A stretch of 64,000 bases of DNA from Cellulomonas cellasea (GCF_006538745.1 NZ_BJLR01000016.1:124001-188000); one strand, 5' to 3'. Numbered from the stretch's first letter, positions 8,255-17,026 are shown. Translations and numbers: made by a program. The notes: generated by a model not told the origin, from the sequence alone.

Positions 8255-9172
8255 GTGGGCCGCGCGACGACGGACCTCCCGCAGCGCCGGGCCGCGTCCT
8301 CGGAACCGCGCGCGCCGCGCCGCACGCACGCGCCGCGCCGCACGCCCGCGCCCGCGACCGCGACCGCAGCACCGCGCACCCCCGTCACCGTCCGGGCGGT
8401 CACGTTCCCCCGGGTGGTCGCCGCGGAGTGGACCAAGCGCACGAGCGTCCGCTCGGCGCTGTGGCTCCCGCTCGGCACGGTCGTCTCCGCGCTGACGCTC
8501 GCGTACGCGCTCGGCCTGTTCGTCCGCGTGGGCGACGCGCGCTCCGGGGCGTCGCTGGTGGTCGCGGGCCACGTGCTCGCCCAGCTCGGCACCCTCGTGC
8601 TCGGCGTGCTGGTCGGCACCGAGGAGCACGCCACGGGCACCGCGACCACGACGTACGCCGCCGTCCCTCGCCGGCTCGCGGTCCTCGGCGCCCAGGCGCT
8701 CGTCACGGCGTCGGTCGCCCTGGTCACCGCCGCGGCGGCGCTCGGCGCGTCGGCCCTCGTGACGCACGGGCAGCGCGCCGCGACCGGGCCGACGCTCGAC
8801 CTCGGGGACGGCGGGACGGCACGGGTGCTGGCCGGCTTCGTCGTCGTCCTCACCGGCGTCGCGCTGCTCGGGCTCGGCCTCGGGGCGCTGCTGCGCCGGT
8901 CCGCCCCGGCGCTCGGCGCGGGCGTCCTGCTGCTCGTCGTCGCCGACCAGCTGCTCCAGGCGAACCCGGGGCGCGTGACCGACACCCTGCGCGCGCTCCT
9001 GCCCGGTGCCGGGTCGCGTCTGCTCCTGGACGACGGCGGCGTCGCGGCCCTCGACGCCGCGAGCCTCGGCCCGCACCTGGGGCCGTGGGGCGGCGGGCTC
9101 GTGCTCGCCGCCTGGGTCGTCGCGCTCCTCGCCGCCGCCGCGTACCGGCTCCGCCGCCATGACGTCACGTGA
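8255..9172 (+). CDS. ABC transporter permease, paralogue of the preceding gene
   Basis: A membrane protein of about 305 residues with the same arrangement as the upstream permease: RVVAAEWTKRTSVRS, then TLVLGVLVGTEEHATGT and VPRRLAVLGAQALV, with about six spans. The start is uncertain: GTG at 8255 is used here, and GTG at 8228 is also in frame and would overlap the upstream gene. The first 45 residues are rich in Arg, Ala, Pro and Thr and precede the conserved part. It likely shares the upstream ATPase. Confidence 0.82.
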   Translation: MGRATTDLPQRRAASSEPRAPRRTHAPRRTPAPATATAAPRTPVTVRAVTFPRVVAAEWTKRTSVRSALWLPLGTVVSALTLAYALGLFVRVGDARSGASLVVAGHVLAQLGTLVLGVLVGTEEHATGTATTTYAAVPRRLAVLGAQALVTASVALVTAAAALGASALVTHGQRAATGPTLDLGDGGTARVLAGFVVVLTGVALLGLGLGALLRRSAPALGAGVLLLVVADQLLQANPGRVTDTLRALLPGAGSRLLLDDGGVAALDAASLGPHLGPWGGGLVLAAWVVALLAAAAYRLRRHDVT

Positions 9173-9252
9173 CGCCGGTGTGGGTCGTGCCAGGGCCGGC
9201 CCGGGCCCGGCACGTCCCCACCCGCCCCGACCCCCGATGGGAGAGTGAGACC

Positions 9253-10692
9253 GTGACGAACCTGCGCCCGCACGGACGCACGGCGTGGAGCCGCGACACG
9301 GGCACGACGCACGTGCTGACGGAGACCCAGGTGCAGCGCCGCGGGGTCCTCGCGCGCGCGGTCGTCGCGCACCCGTGGACCGCCGACGTCGCGGTGGCGG
9401 CGACCGTGCTCCTCGCGGCCCTCGCCACGGTCCTCGTCGCGCTCGCGACCGTCGAGGGGTCGGTGGGCCTCGGGCTGTACCCGCCGGACACCCCCGCGCT
9501 CCGGCTGGTCCCGGGCTCGTGGCTCGTCGGGGCGGGGGCCGGGGCCGTCGCGCTGCTGGCCCGGCGGGCGTGGCCGCTCGCCGTGACCGCGACGCTGACC
9601 CTGCTCGCCGTGGTGTCGCTCGGGACGACCGGCGTGCTCGGCGTCCTCGGGCTCTGCCTCGCGTGCGCCCTGCACACCGTCGCGGCCACGCGGCCCGCGC
9701 GCACCGCGTGGTTCGTGGGCGGTGCCGTGCTCGTCGTCGTCTCGGCCGCGCTGTGGCGGTGGGAGGACATCGGGCTCGCCGAGATGCTGCTGTGGAGCGA
9801 CGCGTGGCTCGCGGAGCTCGACGACCCCGTGCACGACCTCACCGAGCCGCCGTTCTCGCCCGGGCGCCGCTCGGCCTCCGTGACGCTGCTGCTCGCGCTC
9901 CTCGCGCTGGGCGTCGCGACCGGCTCGGGCGTCCGTGCGCGCCGGCTGCACGCCCGCGACCTCGTCGAGCGCTACGCCGCCCTGGCGCGTGACCGCGACG
10001 CGAGCGCGGCGCTGGCCCGCGCCGCCGAGCGGACCCGGATCGCGCGCGAGATGCACGACGTCGTCGCGCACAGCGTCTCGGTCATGGTCGCGCTGTCGGA
10101 CGGGGCGCGGGCCGCCCTCGACCGCGCGCCGGACCGCTCCCGCGACGCGCTCGTCGAGCTCTCCCGCACCGGGCGCGCGGCGCTCGGGGACATGCAGCGC
10201 GTGCTCGGGGCGCTCGACCCCGCGGACGACGGGACCGACGGGACCGACGCGCCGGGCGGAACACCGCGGGCGCCCGGACCGACCGAGACCGATCTCGGCA
10301 CCGTCGTCGAGCGCTTCCGCGCCGCGGGGCTGCCGCTCACCGTGACCGGCCTCGACACGCTGCTGCCCGAGGACACGACGCTGCGGCTCGCGGTCGTGCG
10401 GGTCGTCGCCGAGGGCCTGACCAACGTGCTGCGGCACGCCCCCGGCACGCGGTCGGTGCACGTCACGGTCCGGCGCACGGACTCCGCGGTCGAGGTCGAG
10501 GTCCTCGACGCGGGCGGGACCCGGCCCGGGACGGGCGGGGGCACGCACCGCGGCATCCTCGGGATGCGGGAGCGCGCCGCGCTGCTCGGCGGCCACGTCG
10601 ACGCGGGGCCCCGGCCCGAGGGCGGCTGGCGCGTGCACGTGGTGCTGCCGTGGCGCCACGACGAGGGAGCGGACGGAGGGGACGACGCGTGA
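9253..10692 (+). CDS. Sensor histidine kinase (HisKA_3, NarL-type)
   Basis: A 479-residue kinase with about five N-terminal membrane spans (residues 40-230), a helical linker, and the dimerisation/phosphoacceptor helix RIAREMHDVVAHS with His at about 268. A HATPase domain follows (EGLTNVLRHAPG N-box; GGGTHRGILGMRERAALLGG G-boxes). The GTG at 9253 has a GGGAGAG site about 9 nt upstream. Its stop overlaps the response-regulator start (GTGA). Together with the ABC genes it probably senses an envelope signal and controls the exporter. Confidence 0.92.
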   Translation: MTNLRPHGRTAWSRDTGTTHVLTETQVQRRGVLARAVVAHPWTADVAVAATVLLAALATVLVALATVEGSVGLGLYPPDTPALRLVPGSWLVGAGAGAVALLARRAWPLAVTATLTLLAVVSLGTTGVLGVLGLCLACALHTVAATRPARTAWFVGGAVLVVVSAALWRWEDIGLAEMLLWSDAWLAELDDPVHDLTEPPFSPGRRSASVTLLLALLALGVATGSGVRARRLHARDLVERYAALARDRDASAALARAAERTRIAREMHDVVAHSVSVMVALSDGARAALDRAPDRSRDALVELSRTGRAALGDMQRVLGALDPADDGTDGTDAPGGTPRAPGPTETDLGTVVERFRAAGLPLTVTGLDTLLPEDTTLRLAVVRVVAEGLTNVLRHAPGTRSVHVTVRRTDSAVEVEVLDAGGTRPGTGGGTHRGILGMRERAALLGGHVDAGPRPEGGWRVHVVLPWRHDEGADGGDDA

Positions 10693-11384
10693 CGACGGTG
10701 CTGCTCGTGGACGACCAGGCGCTGCTGCGCATGGGCTTCCGCCTCGTGATCGAGTCCGAGCCCGACCTCGAGGTCGTCGGCGAGGCGTCCGACGGCCGGG
10801 TCGCGCTCGACCAGGTCGCCGCGCTCCGGCCCGACGTGGTCCTCATGGACGTGCGCATGCCCGGCATGGACGGCATCGAGGCGACGCGCCGGCTCGCGCT
10901 GGAGCACCCGTCGTCGCGCGTGCTCGTCCTGACGACGTTCGACGTCGACGAGTACGCGTTCGCCGCGCTGCGCTCGGGGGCCAGCGGGTTCCTGCTCAAG
11001 ACCGCGCGGCCCGAGGAGCTCGTCGAGGCGATCCGGACGGTCGCGTCGGGCACGTCGGTCGTGGCGCCGCGGGTGCTGCGCCGCATGCTCGACCTGTTCG
11101 CCCCGCACCTGCCCACCGGGACCGGCGGCGCCGGCGACGGCCTCGACCCCCGCCTGATGGCGCTCTCGCCCCGCGAGACCGACGTGCTGCGGTGCATGGC
11201 CGAGGGCCTGTCCAACGCGGAGATCGCCGAGCGGCTCGTGGTGTCCTCGACGACGGTCAAGACGCACGTCGGCAACGTGCTCGCGAAGCTCGACGTCCGC
11301 GACCGGGTGCAGGCGGTGATCGCCGCCTACGAGTACGGGCTCGTCGAGCGCGGCGGCGAGGCGTGGTCGCCCGGGCGCCGCTGA
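10689..11384 (+). CDS. NarL/FixJ-type response regulator
   Basis: A 231-residue DNA-binding regulator. The receiver domain (1-120) has the acidic pair in LLVDDQ, phosphoacceptor Asp54 in VLMDVRMPG, and Lys in FLLKT. The C-terminal LuxR-type HTH (about 160-225) includes LSPRETDVLRCMAEGLSN and STTVKTHVGNVLAKL. It is translationally coupled to the kinase through GTGA. It ends 3 nt from the convergent methyltransferase gene. Confidence 0.93.
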   Translation: MTTVLLVDDQALLRMGFRLVIESEPDLEVVGEASDGRVALDQVAALRPDVVLMDVRMPGMDGIEATRRLALEHPSSRVLVLTTFDVDEYAFAALRSGASGFLLKTARPEELVEAIRTVASGTSVVAPRVLRRMLDLFAPHLPTGTGGAGDGLDPRLMALSPRETDVLRCMAEGLSNAEIAERLVVSSTTVKTHVGNVLAKLDVRDRVQAVIAAYEYGLVERGGEAWSPGRR

Positions 11385-11387
11385 GCG

Positions 11388-11996
11388 TCAGCGCGGGCGA
11401 CTGAGCAGCGCGACCAGGAACTCCGCCGTCGGCCCGAACGGGCGCAGGTCCCACGTCGCGAACCGCTGGTCGACGACGAGCCCGGCCCGCTCGGCGTCCT
11501 CGGTGAGCTGCTCGAACGCGTACCCGCGGCCCGCACCGAAGCCGACCGCGAGGCGGCCGTCGTCGCGCAGGTGCGCCCCGACCCGCCGCAGCACCTCGAC
11601 GTGCGTGCCGGGCCCGACGAACGTCAGCACGTTCCCGGCCATCACCGCGACGTCGAACGGCTCGCGCACCCCGACGGCCGGCAGGTCGAGCTCCGCGAGG
11701 TCGCCCACGTGCCAGTCGCCGCCCGGGTGGTCCTCGCGCGCGGCCGCGACGAGCACGGGGTCCACGTCGACGCCGACCACGGTGTGCCCGCGCCGCGCGA
11801 GCTCCCCGCCGACCCGCCCGGGCCCGCAGCCCGCGTCGAGCACGCGTGCGCCCCGCGGGACCAGCGCGTCGACGAACCGGGCCTCGCCCGCGAGGTCGTC
11901 ACCCGCGGCGGCCATCGCCCGGAACCGCTCGACGTACCACGGCGAGCGGTCCGGGTTCGTGGCGCCGATGGTCTCCCAGAGGGTCGGCTCACGCAT
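11388..11996 (-). CDS. Class I SAM-dependent methyltransferase
   Basis: A 202-residue protein. The SAM-binding glycine motif VLDAGCGPGRVGGEL is at about 52-66, followed by VVGVDVDP (acidic ribose-binding end of strand 2) and GDLAELDLP. The second half holds the LRDDGRLAVGFGAG strand. The substrate is unknown; the compact form is typical of small-molecule methyltransferases. The start overlaps the last 8 nt of the upstream anti-sigma-type gene. Confidence 0.85.
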   Translation of the reverse strand: MREPTLWETIGATNPDRSPWYVERFRAMAAAGDDLAGEARFVDALVPRGARVLDAGCGPGRVGGELARRGHTVVGVDVDPVLVAAAREDHPGGDWHVGDLAELDLPAVGVREPFDVAVMAGNVLTFVGPGTHVEVLRRVGAHLRDDGRLAVGFGAGRGYAFEQLTEDAERAGLVVDQRFATWDLRPFGPTAEFLVALLSRPR

Positions 11997-12402
11997 GCGT
12001 GCTGGGCGCCGGCCACCGGTCGACGTCGCCGTGCTCGAGCTCGAACCACACGCGCTTCGCGGCCTCGCCCCCGGCGGGCTCGATGCCCCACCGGGTCGAC
12101 AGCTCGTCGACGAACATGACGCCCCGGCCGCCCGTGGCGTCCGCCGGAGGGTGCCGCAGGATCGGCTCGGTGCGCGCGCCGTCGGTCACCTCGACGCGGG
12201 TGCGCTCGCCGTCGACGTCGACGCACAGGTGGACCGGCGGGTCCGCGTGCGCCACCGCGTTCGTGACCGTCTCGCTGACCAGCAGCACCAGCACGTCCAG
12301 CGCCTGCCCCTCGACACCGGCCTCGACGAGGCGGTCCCGGGCCCAGCGTCGTGCCGGTGCGACGGCCTTGACGTGCGGGCTGATGTGAGTCTCGGCGTAC
12401 AT
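11989..12402 (-). CDS. RsbW-like ATP-binding protein (anti-sigma-type kinase)
   Basis: A 137-residue single-domain GHKL ATPase. The N-box is LVSETVTNAVAHAD, and the G-box region is EVTDGARTEP then GGRGVMFVDELSTRWG. Such proteins in actinobacteria are serine kinases of anti-sigma antagonists or act alone as regulators. The ATG at 12402 is preferred because a GGGGGGAGA ribosome site lies 5 nt upstream; a GTG at 12441 would add 13 residues. Another member of the family is at 26110-26511. Confidence 0.85.
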   Translation of the reverse strand: MYAETHISPHVKAVAPARRWARDRLVEAGVEGQALDVLVLLVSETVTNAVAHADPPVHLCVDVDGERTRVEVTDGARTEPILRHPPADATGGRGVMFVDELSTRWGIEPAGGEAAKRVWFELEHGDVDRWPAPSTHA

Positions 12403-12546
12403 GACGTTCTCCCCCCGCGCGGTTGCCTGACGCACTTCCACGGTGGGTCACGCTGCCCGGTCCGGCAACCGGAGGGAGCAGCCGTCTCGCGCGCCGGATG
12501 GTCGCGTCCCGGGAGGGTACGCGGCCGTGCGTGGAACGATGGACCC

Positions 12547-13701
12547 GTGGAGAACCGCCCCGAACCGCTGCCCGGCACGGCGGGCGTCCGCTCCCCGAGC
12601 CGGGGTGACCTGCGCCGATGGCGCCAGTACCTGGCCGACGAGCGCGCCGAGGCGTCGGTGTACCGCGACCTCGCGTCGCGCCGCACGGGCGAGGAGCGCG
12701 ACATCCTGCTCGCGCTCGCCGAGGCCGAGCGCCGCCACGAGGACCACTGGCTCGAGCTGCTCGGGGACGACGTCGGGCGCCCGCTGCGGGGCGACGTCCG
12801 GACCCGGGTGCTGGGCTGGCTCGCGCGGCGCTTCGGGTCGGTGTTCGTGCTCGCGCTGGCGCAGCGGGCCGAGGCGCGCGGCTCCTACGAGAAGGACGCC
12901 GACGCGACCGCGCAGATGGCCGCCGACGAGCGGATCCACGAGGAGGTCGTGCGCGGTCTCGCGACCCGCGGGCGCAACCGCATCTCCGGGACGTTCCGCG
13001 CGGCGGTGTTCGGCGCGAACGACGGCCTCGTCAGCAACCTCGCGCTCGTGCTTGGCATCGGCGCCTCGGGTGCGTCGCAGTCGACCGTGCTGCTCACGGG
13101 GCTCGCGGGGCTCCTCGCGGGCGCGCTGTCGATGGCCGCCGGGGAGTTCGTCTCGGTGCGCTCGCAGCGTGAGCTGCTCGAGGCGTCCGCCCCCGGGCCG
13201 CACGCGCGCGCCGCGCTCCCGCACCTGGACGTCGAGGCCAACGAGCTCGCGCTCGTCTACCGCGCGCGGGGCATGACGGAGGAGGCCGCGCACGAGCGGG
13301 CCCGCGAGGTGCTCGCGTCGTTCGGCACGATCCCGACGCCCGCGCTCGGCGTGCCCGCGCTGTCGCCGTCGGGGGCGGGCGTCGTCCCGGCTGCGGGCGC
13401 CGACGACGACGAGCACGAGACCGTCGGGACCGCCGTCAGCGCCGGGGCGGCGAGCTTCTGCTTCTTCGCCTCCGGGGCGCTGATCCCGGTGCTCCCGTAC
13501 CTGTTCGGGCTCGACGGGTGGCCCGCCGTGGCGATCGCGTCGGTGCTCGTCGGGCTCGCGCTGCTCGGCACGGGCGCGACCGTCGGCGTCCTCTCGGGCG
13601 GCCCGCCGGTCCGCCGCGCGCTGCGCCAGCTCGCGATCGGGTACGGCGCGGCGGCGGCGACGTACGTGCTGGGGCTGCTGTTCGGGACGACGGTCGGCTG
13701 A
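12547..13701 (+). CDS. Ferritin-like domain / VIT1 fusion membrane protein (MbfA-like)
   Basis: A 384-residue protein. Residues about 20-150 are a ferritin-like four-helix segment with ERAEASVYRDLA, AEAERRHEDHW and ERIHEEVVRGL supplying the Glu and His metal ligands. From about 155 a VIT1/CCC1 domain follows: FGANDGLVSNLALVLGIGAS, a membrane span, SMAAGEFVSVRSQREL (the conserved GEF/S motif), a metal-binding loop with two conserved helices, and three further spans. In MbfA of alphaproteobacteria the same fusion exports iron and limits peroxide stress. That function is inferred here. The N-terminal ligand set suggests that it senses or oxidises Fe(II). Confidence 0.88.
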   Translation: MENRPEPLPGTAGVRSPSRGDLRRWRQYLADERAEASVYRDLASRRTGEERDILLALAEAERRHEDHWLELLGDDVGRPLRGDVRTRVLGWLARRFGSVFVLALAQRAEARGSYEKDADATAQMAADERIHEEVVRGLATRGRNRISGTFRAAVFGANDGLVSNLALVLGIGASGASQSTVLLTGLAGLLAGALSMAAGEFVSVRSQRELLEASAPGPHARAALPHLDVEANELALVYRARGMTEEAAHERAREVLASFGTIPTPALGVPALSPSGAGVVPAAGADDDEHETVGTAVSAGAASFCFFASGALIPVLPYLFGLDGWPAVAIASVLVGLALLGTGATVGVLSGGPPVRRALRQLAIGYGAAAATYVLGLLFGTTVG

Positions 13702-13708
13702 CCTCGTG

Positions 13709-13728
13709 CGCGCCGGACGGCCGGCGCG
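13709..13728. terminator. Hairpin between convergent genes
   Basis: CGCGCCGG and CCGGCGCG arms (8 bp) enclose an ACGG loop, exactly between the stop codons of the VIT gene (plus) and the first DivIVA-like gene (minus). It probably serves both directions. Confidence 0.6.
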
Positions 13729-14427
13729 TCAGTGCTCGGTCGTCAGCACCACGCCGTGCTCGGTCGGACCGACCGTCGCGACGCCGAGCAGCTCGCCCGA
13801 CGCCGTCCGCAGCACCAGCCGGTCGGTCGCCGCGCCGAGGAGCTGCGTGCGCGCCGTCTGGAGCTGCACCACGAGCTCGTACGCGCTGAGCGACCCGCGC
13901 GCACCGGACGGCGTGCCCCAGCCGACGACCGCCCCCAGCGTGCCGACCGACCCGAGCGACTCCCCGGGCGCCGGGCGCCCGAGCGGTGCGCCGGTGAGCA
14001 CCGGGGGCAGCGGCGGGGTGGTGGCCGGCTCCTCGGCGAGCGGGGCGGCGGGGACGGCCGTGGGGGTGAGCGCGGTGGGCGCCGCGGAGGGGGTGGACGA
14101 CGACGGCGCCGTGCTCGGGGTGGACGACGACGGCGTCGCGCCCGGGGTGCCGACGTGCGACTCGAGGGCCGCCACGACCCCCGCACGCAGCGCCTCGACC
14201 TGCACCGACTCGTACCCGCTGCCCGACGTCCGGCCCGGGAACGTCGCCGTCCGGATCTCCCGCAGCAGCATCTGCGCGGCACCCGCCGACCCGGCGCGTC
14301 CGGCCTCGAGCGACGCGAGCGTCTCGGCGGCGAGGTCGAGGTAGAGGTCGACCTGCGCGGCGTCGTAGCCGTCGCTGCGGTACGTGGTGCTCAGGCGGCG
14401 GCGCCGGAGCTGCTCGGCGGTGATCAC
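13729..14427 (-). CDS. DivIVA-like domain protein (tandem paralogue A)
   Basis: A 232-residue protein. The N-terminus VITAEQLRRRRLSTTYR leads into a DivIVA-type GYDAAQVDLYLDLAAETL helix. A second similar unit follows (FPGRTSGSGYESVQVEALRAGV), then a Ser/Thr/Pro/Ala linker (about 100-150), and a C-terminal segment LSAYELVVQLQTARTQLLGA. The next gene upstream has the same order of parts, so the two are tandem duplicates. DivIVA-domain proteins mark curved membranes or poles, but here the domain is short. No function is assigned. The GTG start at 14427 matches the VITA start of the paralogue. Confidence 0.72.
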   Translation of the reverse strand: MITAEQLRRRRLSTTYRSDGYDAAQVDLYLDLAAETLASLEAGRAGSAGAAQMLLREIRTATFPGRTSGSGYESVQVEALRAGVVAALESHVGTPGATPSSSTPSTAPSSSTPSAAPTALTPTAVPAAPLAEEPATTPPLPPVLTGAPLGRPAPGESLGSVGTLGAVVGWGTPSGARGSLSAYELVVQLQTARTQLLGAATDRLVLRTASGELLGVATVGPTEHGVVLTTEH

Positions 14428-14536
14428 GGGACTCCTCGGGGCGGGCGTGGGACGGGGACGGAGGTGGGACGGCTGCGGGTCGGCTCGGGCGGGCGACGGG
14501 TGAGGTCGTCCGGTGCGAGGTCGCGTCCCGACGAGG

Positions 14537-15208
14537 TCAGCGCACGTGGACGACCGCGCCGCCGGGCACGACCTCGACGCCCGTGACGCGCAGCTCCGTG
14601 CCGTCGGGCCGGCGGACGACGAGCACGTCGCGCGCCGCGCCGAACAGCGTGGCGCGGGCGCGCTGGACCTGGACGAGGACGTCGTACGCGCCCAGACCGT
14701 CGGGCGCGGCGGTGAGGTCGACGGGCTCGGGCGCCGGCTCGGGCGCGGGGGTCGTCGCGGACGCCGCCGCGGGGGCGTACCCACCGCCGGAGGCCGGTGC
14801 CCCGGGCGGCTGCGTCGCGGTCGGCTGTGCGGGGGAGGTGTGTGCCGGCGACGGGGCGGCGGGCTGCGCGGTCGACGGTGAGCCCGGGCGGCCCCGTGCC
14901 CCGGCCGCGGCGCCGCCGCTGAACCGGAGCACGTACTCCTCCAGCGTCGCCACGACCTGCGCCCGGAAGGCGTCGACCTCGGCGGCGGGATAGCCCTCGG
15001 CGCTGCGGCTCGCGGGGAGCGGGGCGGTGCGCACGTCGCGCGGCATCAGCAGGGGGGTGCCGCCCGGACCGACCGTGCGGCCGCGCTCCAGCGCGTCGAG
15101 CGTGCGGCCCACCTCGCCGAGCAGGTGGTCGACGGCGGCGCGGTCGTACGCGGCGGCGGACCGCGTCGTCGCGAAGCCGACCTGGCGGGTGTGGGCGGCG
15201 GTGATCAC
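14537..15208 (-). CDS. DivIVA-like domain protein (tandem paralogue B)
   Basis: A 223-residue protein starting VITAAHTRQVGFATTRS, with two DivIVA-like units (AAAYDRAAVDHLLGEVGRTL and SAEGYPAAEVDAFRAQVV), a Pro/Ala/Thr linker (about 105-160), and a C-terminal LGAYDVLVQVQRARATLFGA segment parallel to LSAYELVVQLQTARTQLLGA of paralogue A. The C-terminal strands (VLVVRRPDGTELRVTGVEVV) look like a small beta domain. Gene order and shared starts imply one operon and a local duplication. Confidence 0.72.
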   Translation of the reverse strand: MITAAHTRQVGFATTRSAAAYDRAAVDHLLGEVGRTLDALERGRTVGPGGTPLLMPRDVRTAPLPASRSAEGYPAAEVDAFRAQVVATLEEYVLRFSGGAAAGARGRPGSPSTAQPAAPSPAHTSPAQPTATQPPGAPASGGGYAPAAASATTPAPEPAPEPVDLTAAPDGLGAYDVLVQVQRARATLFGAARDVLVVRRPDGTELRVTGVEVVPGGAVVHVR

Positions 15209-15308
15209 GTGCGGCTCCCGGGTGCGGACGGCCGGCGGCTCCGGTCCCGGCGCGATCCTCCCACCGGGACGGGCGTCGGCGGGCCGGTCCGGGCGACGGT
15301 TCGCCCGG

Positions 15309-16103
15309 TCAGTCGCCGGTCGACCCGGCGTGCGTCCCGGTGGAGCCGTCGGTCGCCGCGCCGCCGGGTCCGCCGTGGTGGCCGTGCGGGCGGCGGCGGA
15401 TGAGCACCGCCACGACTACGCCGAGCGCGGCGAGCGCCGCGACCGTCCCGGCGAGCAGCGTGTTCGTCGCCGAGGCCTGGGCCGCGGGGTCCCGCTCGGC
15501 GGGTTCGGCCGACTCGGTGGCCTCGGGCGCACCCGCCGCCGTCGTCGGCGTCGGGGCCGGCGTGGGCTCGGCGGTCGGGGTCGCGGTCGCGGCGGCGGTG
15601 GCGGGGTCGGACGCGGCGGGCACGTCACCGGCCGTCGCCGGGCCCTGCGCCGTGAACGTCAGCTGCCCCTCGATGGGGTGCCCGTCGGCGGACGTGACGC
15701 GCCACAGCACGGAGTAGGTCCCTGCGGGCAGGTCACCGCTCAGGGCCTGCGTCACGCCGGCGTCGGCGAGGACGGCGTCGCCGCTCGACACGACGCGCCC
15801 GTCGGGCGCCCGGACCTCGACGACGGTCCCGAGCGCGACCGCGGGCTCGTTGAACGTGAGCGTGACCTGGGCCGGCACCGTCGCGGGGGTCGAGCCGTCC
15901 GCCGGGTCGGACGAGACGAGCGCGCTGTGGGCCGCCGCCGGACCGGCACCGAGGACCGCGAGCGCGAGCCCGGCGAGCACGGCCGCGAGCGTGGCGACCA
16001 GCACCGCGAACGACCCCCGGACCCGCGCCCGCACCCCCGACCGTCGGTCGCCCGGAGCGGTGCGGGGGAGGGCGGTCGGGCGGTCGGACGCGTGCGGGAG
16101 CAT
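15309..16103 (-). CDS. CopC-domain copper-binding membrane protein
   Basis: A 264-residue exported protein. The signal helix spans residues 31-57; cleavage after PAAA would expose His59 (AHSALVSSDPADG), the N-terminal copper ligand of CopC. Asp140 and His142 (SADGHPIEG) complete the Cu(II) site known from CopC/YobA. The domain ends near 152. A Pro/Thr/Ala linker and one C-terminal span (TLLAGTVAALAALGVVVAVL) anchor it outside the membrane, and a His/Gly-rich tail follows. It binds or delivers copper in the cell envelope. A TAGGGT box 7 nt before the ATG suggests a leaderless start. Confidence 0.88.
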   Translation of the reverse strand: MLPHASDRPTALPRTAPGDRRSGVRARVRGSFAVLVATLAAVLAGLALAVLGAGPAAAHSALVSSDPADGSTPATVPAQVTLTFNEPAVALGTVVEVRAPDGRVVSSGDAVLADAGVTQALSGDLPAGTYSVLWRVTSADGHPIEGQLTFTAQGPATAGDVPAASDPATAAATATPTAEPTPAPTPTTAAGAPEATESAEPAERDPAAQASATNTLLAGTVAALAALGVVVAVLIRRRPHGHHGGPGGAATDGSTGTHAGSTGD

Positions 16104-16110
16104 GCCCCCG

Positions 16111-16116
16111 ACCCTA
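16111..16116 (-). promoter_or_regulatory. -10 box of a leaderless promoter (copC-like gene)
   Basis: TAGGGT on the minus strand, 7 nt from the ATG at 16103. It matches the TANNNT pattern and spacing seen before several other starts in this window. Confidence 0.45.
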
Positions 16117-16153
16117 GGCCGGGGTCGCCCGCGAGACGGACTTTCGTTCCGGG

Positions 16154-16172
16154 TAAGGAGAGGCTAACCTCA
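16154..16172 (+). promoter_or_regulatory. IdeR/DtxR-type iron box
   Basis: TAAGGAGAGGCTAACCTCA matches 15 of 19 positions of the TTAGGTTAGGCTAACCTAA iron box bound by IdeR/DmdR in actinobacteria. It ends 5 nt before the GTG of the siderophore ATPase gene, so an iron-loaded repressor would block the whole uptake operon. Confidence 0.75.
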
Positions 16173-16177
16173 CGCTC

Positions 16178-17026
16178 GTGACCACCGACGACCTCGCGCC
16201 CGCGCTCCAGGGCACCGCGCTCCGCCTCGGCTACCACGGCCGCACCGTCGTGCAGGAGGCGTCGCTGCGCCTGCACGCGGGCGAGGTGACCGCCCTCGTC
16301 GGGCCCAACGGCTCGGGCAAGTCCACGCTGCTGCGCTCGCTCGCGCGCCTGCACCGCCCCGACGCCGGCCAGGTCGCGCTGACCGACTGCGCCGACGCGC
16401 TCGCGCTCTCCGCGCAGGACTTCGCGCGCCGCGTGACCCTCCTCTCGCAGCACCGCCCGACGCCGAGCGGCGTGAGCGTGCGCGACGTCGTCGGCTACGG
16501 CCGCCACCCGCACCGCGGCCGCTGGCGCACGCAGGACCCGGACGGCCCGCGCGCCGTCGCCTGGGCGATGGAGGTCACGGGCACCACGGCGATGGCCGAC
16601 CGCGGCGCCGACGAGCTCTCGGGCGGCGAGCTCCAGCGCGTGTGGCTCGCGACGTGCCTCGCGCAGGACACCCGCGTGCTGCTGCTCGACGAGCCCACGA
16701 ACCACCTCGACCTGCGCTACCAGGTCGAGATCCTCGACCTCGTGCGCGACCTGGCCGACGACCACGGCGTCGCCGTCGGCGTCGTGCTGCACGACCTCGA
16801 CCAGGCCGCCGCCGTCGCGGACCACGTCGTGCTGCTGCGCTCGGGCGAGGTCGTCGGCGCGGGTGACCCGGTCGACGTGCTGACGTCCCCGGCGCTCAGC
16901 GAGACGTACGGGCTGCGCGTCGACGTCGTGCACGACCCGGTCACGGGCCGCCTGACGACGCACCCCGTCGGCCGCCACACGACCCGCACCCGCGCCCGCA
17001 CGCCGGAGCTCGCCGTCGCGCACTGA
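16178..17026 (+). CDS. Iron-siderophore ABC transporter ATP-binding protein (FepC-like)
   Basis: A 282-residue ATPase powering siderophore import. Walker A is GPNGSGKST at 42-50, the Q-loop lies in LLSQHRPTP, the signature is LSGGELQRVWLA at about 147, Walker B is VLLLDEPTNHLDLRY, and the switch His is in VLHDLDQAA. It is the first gene of an operon: ATPase, binding protein (interrupted), fused permease, under the iron box. The GTG start is at position 1 of a very short leader, overlapping the repressor site region. Confidence 0.93.
   Translation: MTTDDLAPALQGTALRLGYHGRTVVQEASLRLHAGEVTALVGPNGSGKSTLLRSLARLHRPDAGQVALTDCADALALSAQDFARRVTLLSQHRPTPSGVSVRDVVGYGRHPHRGRWRTQDPDGPRAVAWAMEVTGTTAMADRGADELSGGELQRVWLATCLAQDTRVLLLDEPTNHLDLRYQVEILDLVRDLADDHGVAVGVVLHDLDQAAAVADHVVLLRSGEVVGAGDPVDVLTSPALSETYGLRVDVVHDPVTGRLTTHPVGRHTTRTRARTPELAVAH

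Noticed and set aside
7279-10659. 1126-codon open frame opposite the exporter and kinase genes
   Set aside because: Antisense to four genes with clear motifs; sequence is low-complexity Arg/Gly/Pro.
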